Below, one piece after another: positions 47,646-48,909 of a stretch of DNA of 48,909 nt. The notes below the pieces were generated by a model that was given only the letters and a program-made list of their open reading frames with translations, had not been told where the DNA came from and did no database searches. Numbering within the stretch: the first letter of the stretch is position 1; each line of letters starts with the position of its first letter. Made by a program: the position numbers and the translations under genes. Source of the DNA: an uncultured Sutterella sp. (GTDB lineage Bacteria; Pseudomonadota; Gammaproteobacteria; Burkholderiales; Burkholderiaceae_F); the NCBI GenBank assembly GCA_934249275.1, contig CAKQKT010000003.1, positions 1-48,909 of the forward strand. The letters are read 5' to 3'.

Positions 47646-47802
47646 GAAAATCTCTAAGGTCTGATGGGTTGGAGCCGGACGGGAATTCGCTTCCCGCTCA
47701 CACGACCTTTTCATCATACTACCCGCGCTTTTCCCGATTCTTAACCCGGGAGGCCCGCATGCCCGGCACGGCCGCCCGATTCCCGAGCGGTCAAAGCCCC
47801 GA

Positions 47803-47823
47803 ATTCTTAAATTCCTTAAGAAT
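47803..47823. promoter_or_regulatory. Inverted repeat in the divergent host intergenic region
   Basis: ATTCTTAA-ATTCC-TTAAGAAT is a perfect 8-bp dyad in an AT-rich island, 61 nt before the Sel1 protein start and 158 nt from the thioredoxin-like gene. It may be an operator or overlap promoters; no T-run follows. Confidence 0.45.
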
Positions 47824-47883
47824 CTGGAAAGAGAGCCGCGGCAAAATTTACAAATTCGTTTCAATTTTTGCGGCCTCGGCACC

Positions 47884-48786
47884 ATGACATTCAAAACCTT
47901 CAGCTACCCGATCATCCTCTCTCTGATGCTTGCGGCCTCCTCTCTTTCGGCCGCCGGGACCGGTGAAGGCGCCATGGTCATGACGTCGCGCGAAACGCCG
48001 GAGACCGCCTGCGCCAAGGGCGATCCCGTCGCCTGCACGGTGGCGGCGCTGCAGATTCTGCCCTCCGACCGGGAGGGTGCTGAGCACGAACAGGCCGCGG
48101 CCAAAGCCCGCGCTCTCTTTGAGAAGGGCTGCGAAGGGGGCGACCCCGACGCATGCCGCCATCTCGGCCAGCTTCTGAAGGACGGCGAAATCTTTCGCAA
48201 GGACCTTGACGAAGCCTCGAGGCTTCTCGAGCGCGCCTGCACGATCGGCGACGAGAGAAGCTGCCGCCTGCGCGCAGCCGTCGCCTACGACGACAACGAT
48301 CATGAGGGCCGCGTTCTCTGGCTCGGCCGCTCCTGCACGCTCGGCAACGAAACCTCCTGCATGCGCGCCGCCACGCTCGACCGCTCCGACGACCGCGTTC
48401 GCTGGGTTGAGGAGGCCTGCCGGCTCGGACGCATGGAAGCGTGCCTCGACGCCGCCGAACGCCGCCAGAACGGCACCGGCGTGCCCGTCGACATGAAGCT
48501 TGCGCTCAAGAACTACCAGGCCGCCTGCCGTCTCGGAAACGGCCCGTCGTGCTTCAGGGCCGCGAAGCTCCTGCGCACGGGCGAAGGCATCGAGCACAGC
48601 GCCGAGTCCGCCGCCATTTGGTACGACAAGGCCTGCCAGCTGCGCCAGACCCGAGCCTGCGCCATTCTCGGCAACATGCACCTCGAAGGCGACGGCATCC
48701 CGAAAAACGAAGTCCGAGGACGCTTCTACCACAATTTCGCCTGCGCAAACGGCCTCAAGTCGAGCTGTGCAAAAGCGGCACGGTGA
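47884..48786 (+). CDS. Exported Sel1-repeat protein
   Basis: A 300-aa product with a signal peptide (residues 1-24, ending SLSAAG). At least five Sel1/Hcp-type repeats follow, with paired Cys typical of cysteine-rich Hcp relatives: ARALFEKGCEGGDPDACRHLGQLL, SRLLERACTIGDERSCRL, WLGRSCTLGNETSCMRAA, ALKNYQAACRLGNGPSCFRAAKLL and IWYDKACQLRQTRACAILG. The cysteines within each repeat likely form disulfides in the periplasm. It could act as a scaffold or interact with host proteins. No strong Shine-Dalgarno precedes the ATG. Confidence 0.88.
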   Translation: MTFKTFSYPIILSLMLAASSLSAAGTGEGAMVMTSRETPETACAKGDPVACTVAALQILPSDREGAEHEQAAAKARALFEKGCEGGDPDACRHLGQLLKDGEIFRKDLDEASRLLERACTIGDERSCRLRAAVAYDDNDHEGRVLWLGRSCTLGNETSCMRAATLDRSDDRVRWVEEACRLGRMEACLDAAERRQNGTGVPVDMKLALKNYQAACRLGNGPSCFRAAKLLRTGEGIEHSAESAAIWYDKACQLRQTRACAILGNMHLEGDGIPKNEVRGRFYHNFACANGLKSSCAKAAR

Positions 48787-48805
48787 AACCATTCGCCAAT
48801 CATCA

Positions 48806-48840
48806 AAAAAGCACGCGCCGAATAATCGCGTGCTTTTTTT
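48806..48840 (+). terminator. Terminator of the Sel1-repeat gene
   Basis: AAGCACGCG and CGCGTGCTT form a 9-bp stem with a 9-nt loop, followed by a run of T; the A-run on the left makes it usable on both strands. The last 70 nt of the window contain no gene I can support. Confidence 0.88.
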
Positions 48841-48909
48841 AGGTTCATCACGGAAGTCCGGGGAACGCAGCCTTGACTTTTAGGAAAAAGTAGTTGTCGT
48901 CTCTGAAGC

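Noticed and set aside
1..48909. tRNA genes and rRNA
   Set aside because: I looked for T-loop and anticodon-arm patterns at gene borders, including the att region, and saw none; a dedicated covariance-model scan was not possible.

Overview
The window is almost entirely a temperate podovirus-like prophage (about 1-46,487) joined on the right to bacterial chromosome (about 46,488-48,909). The left prophage end, with attL and the 5' part of the interrupted host gene, lies outside the window. The host is a high-GC Gram-negative bacterium, most likely a betaproteobacterium (Burkholderiales, possibly Sutterellaceae). I infer this from the two-membrane lysis set (Rz/Rz1), the host LysE/LeuE-type exporter, thioredoxin-like and Sel1 proteins, and virion genes of the Bordetella phage BPP-1 type (Bbp16- and Bbp19-like). 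The host assignment is inference, not proof.

Left half (1-28,509, mostly minus strand). Reading leftward from the immunity region come a small HTH protein and the terminase small subunit (27,220-28,509). The plus-strand LexA-like repressor (26,462-27,223) runs tail-to-tail into TerS. Divergent from the repressor is a Cro-like HTH protein, then a prim-pol/SF3 primase-helicase. A terminator follows, then terminase large subunit, GNAT acetyltransferase, cupin-like protein, portal, Bbp19-like protein, scaffold, capsid, capsid cement, tail tubular proteins A and B, three internal/ejection proteins (one of 1,914 aa with HExxH), a T7-type tail fibre with collagen-like repeats, a second tail protein, a DUF4376 protein and small end genes.

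Control region (28,510-29,341). This 0.8-kb gene-free stretch holds a tandem 9-mer, a 127-bp structure of nested dyads around a 14-bp palindrome, four 23-bp operator/iteron-like units and a promoter with an 18-bp palindrome. It is the best candidate for a replication origin and/or early control locus.

Right half (29,342-45,013, plus strand). First comes a cassette of orphan early genes (29,342-32,412) with repeated ribosome-binding leaders and GC-rich hairpins. Then come replication and recombination genes: DUF2800 nuclease, DUF2815 SSB-like protein, a structured intergenic segment with an 11-codon minigene, a zinc-ribbon protein, family A DNA polymerase, LuxR-type HTH, an SPFH protein, MazG-like protein, VRR-NUC nuclease, SNF2 helicase and an AlpA-like HTH. 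Last are three small late genes and the lysis cassette (holin, GH24 endolysin, a small coiled-coil protein, nested Rz/Rz1). Two terminators and the tyrosine integrase (minus) close the prophage at a dyad that sits inside the reading frame of the host exporter gene.

Most unusual: an identical 12-mer (TGGGTGCATGAG) at five late intergenic positions, always in the sense orientation; the 28,874-29,126 dyad and iteron complex; the structured 34,713-34,908 segment; a repressor whose S24 motif reads GDAM instead of GDSM; and TerS transcription running antisense through the repressor gene.
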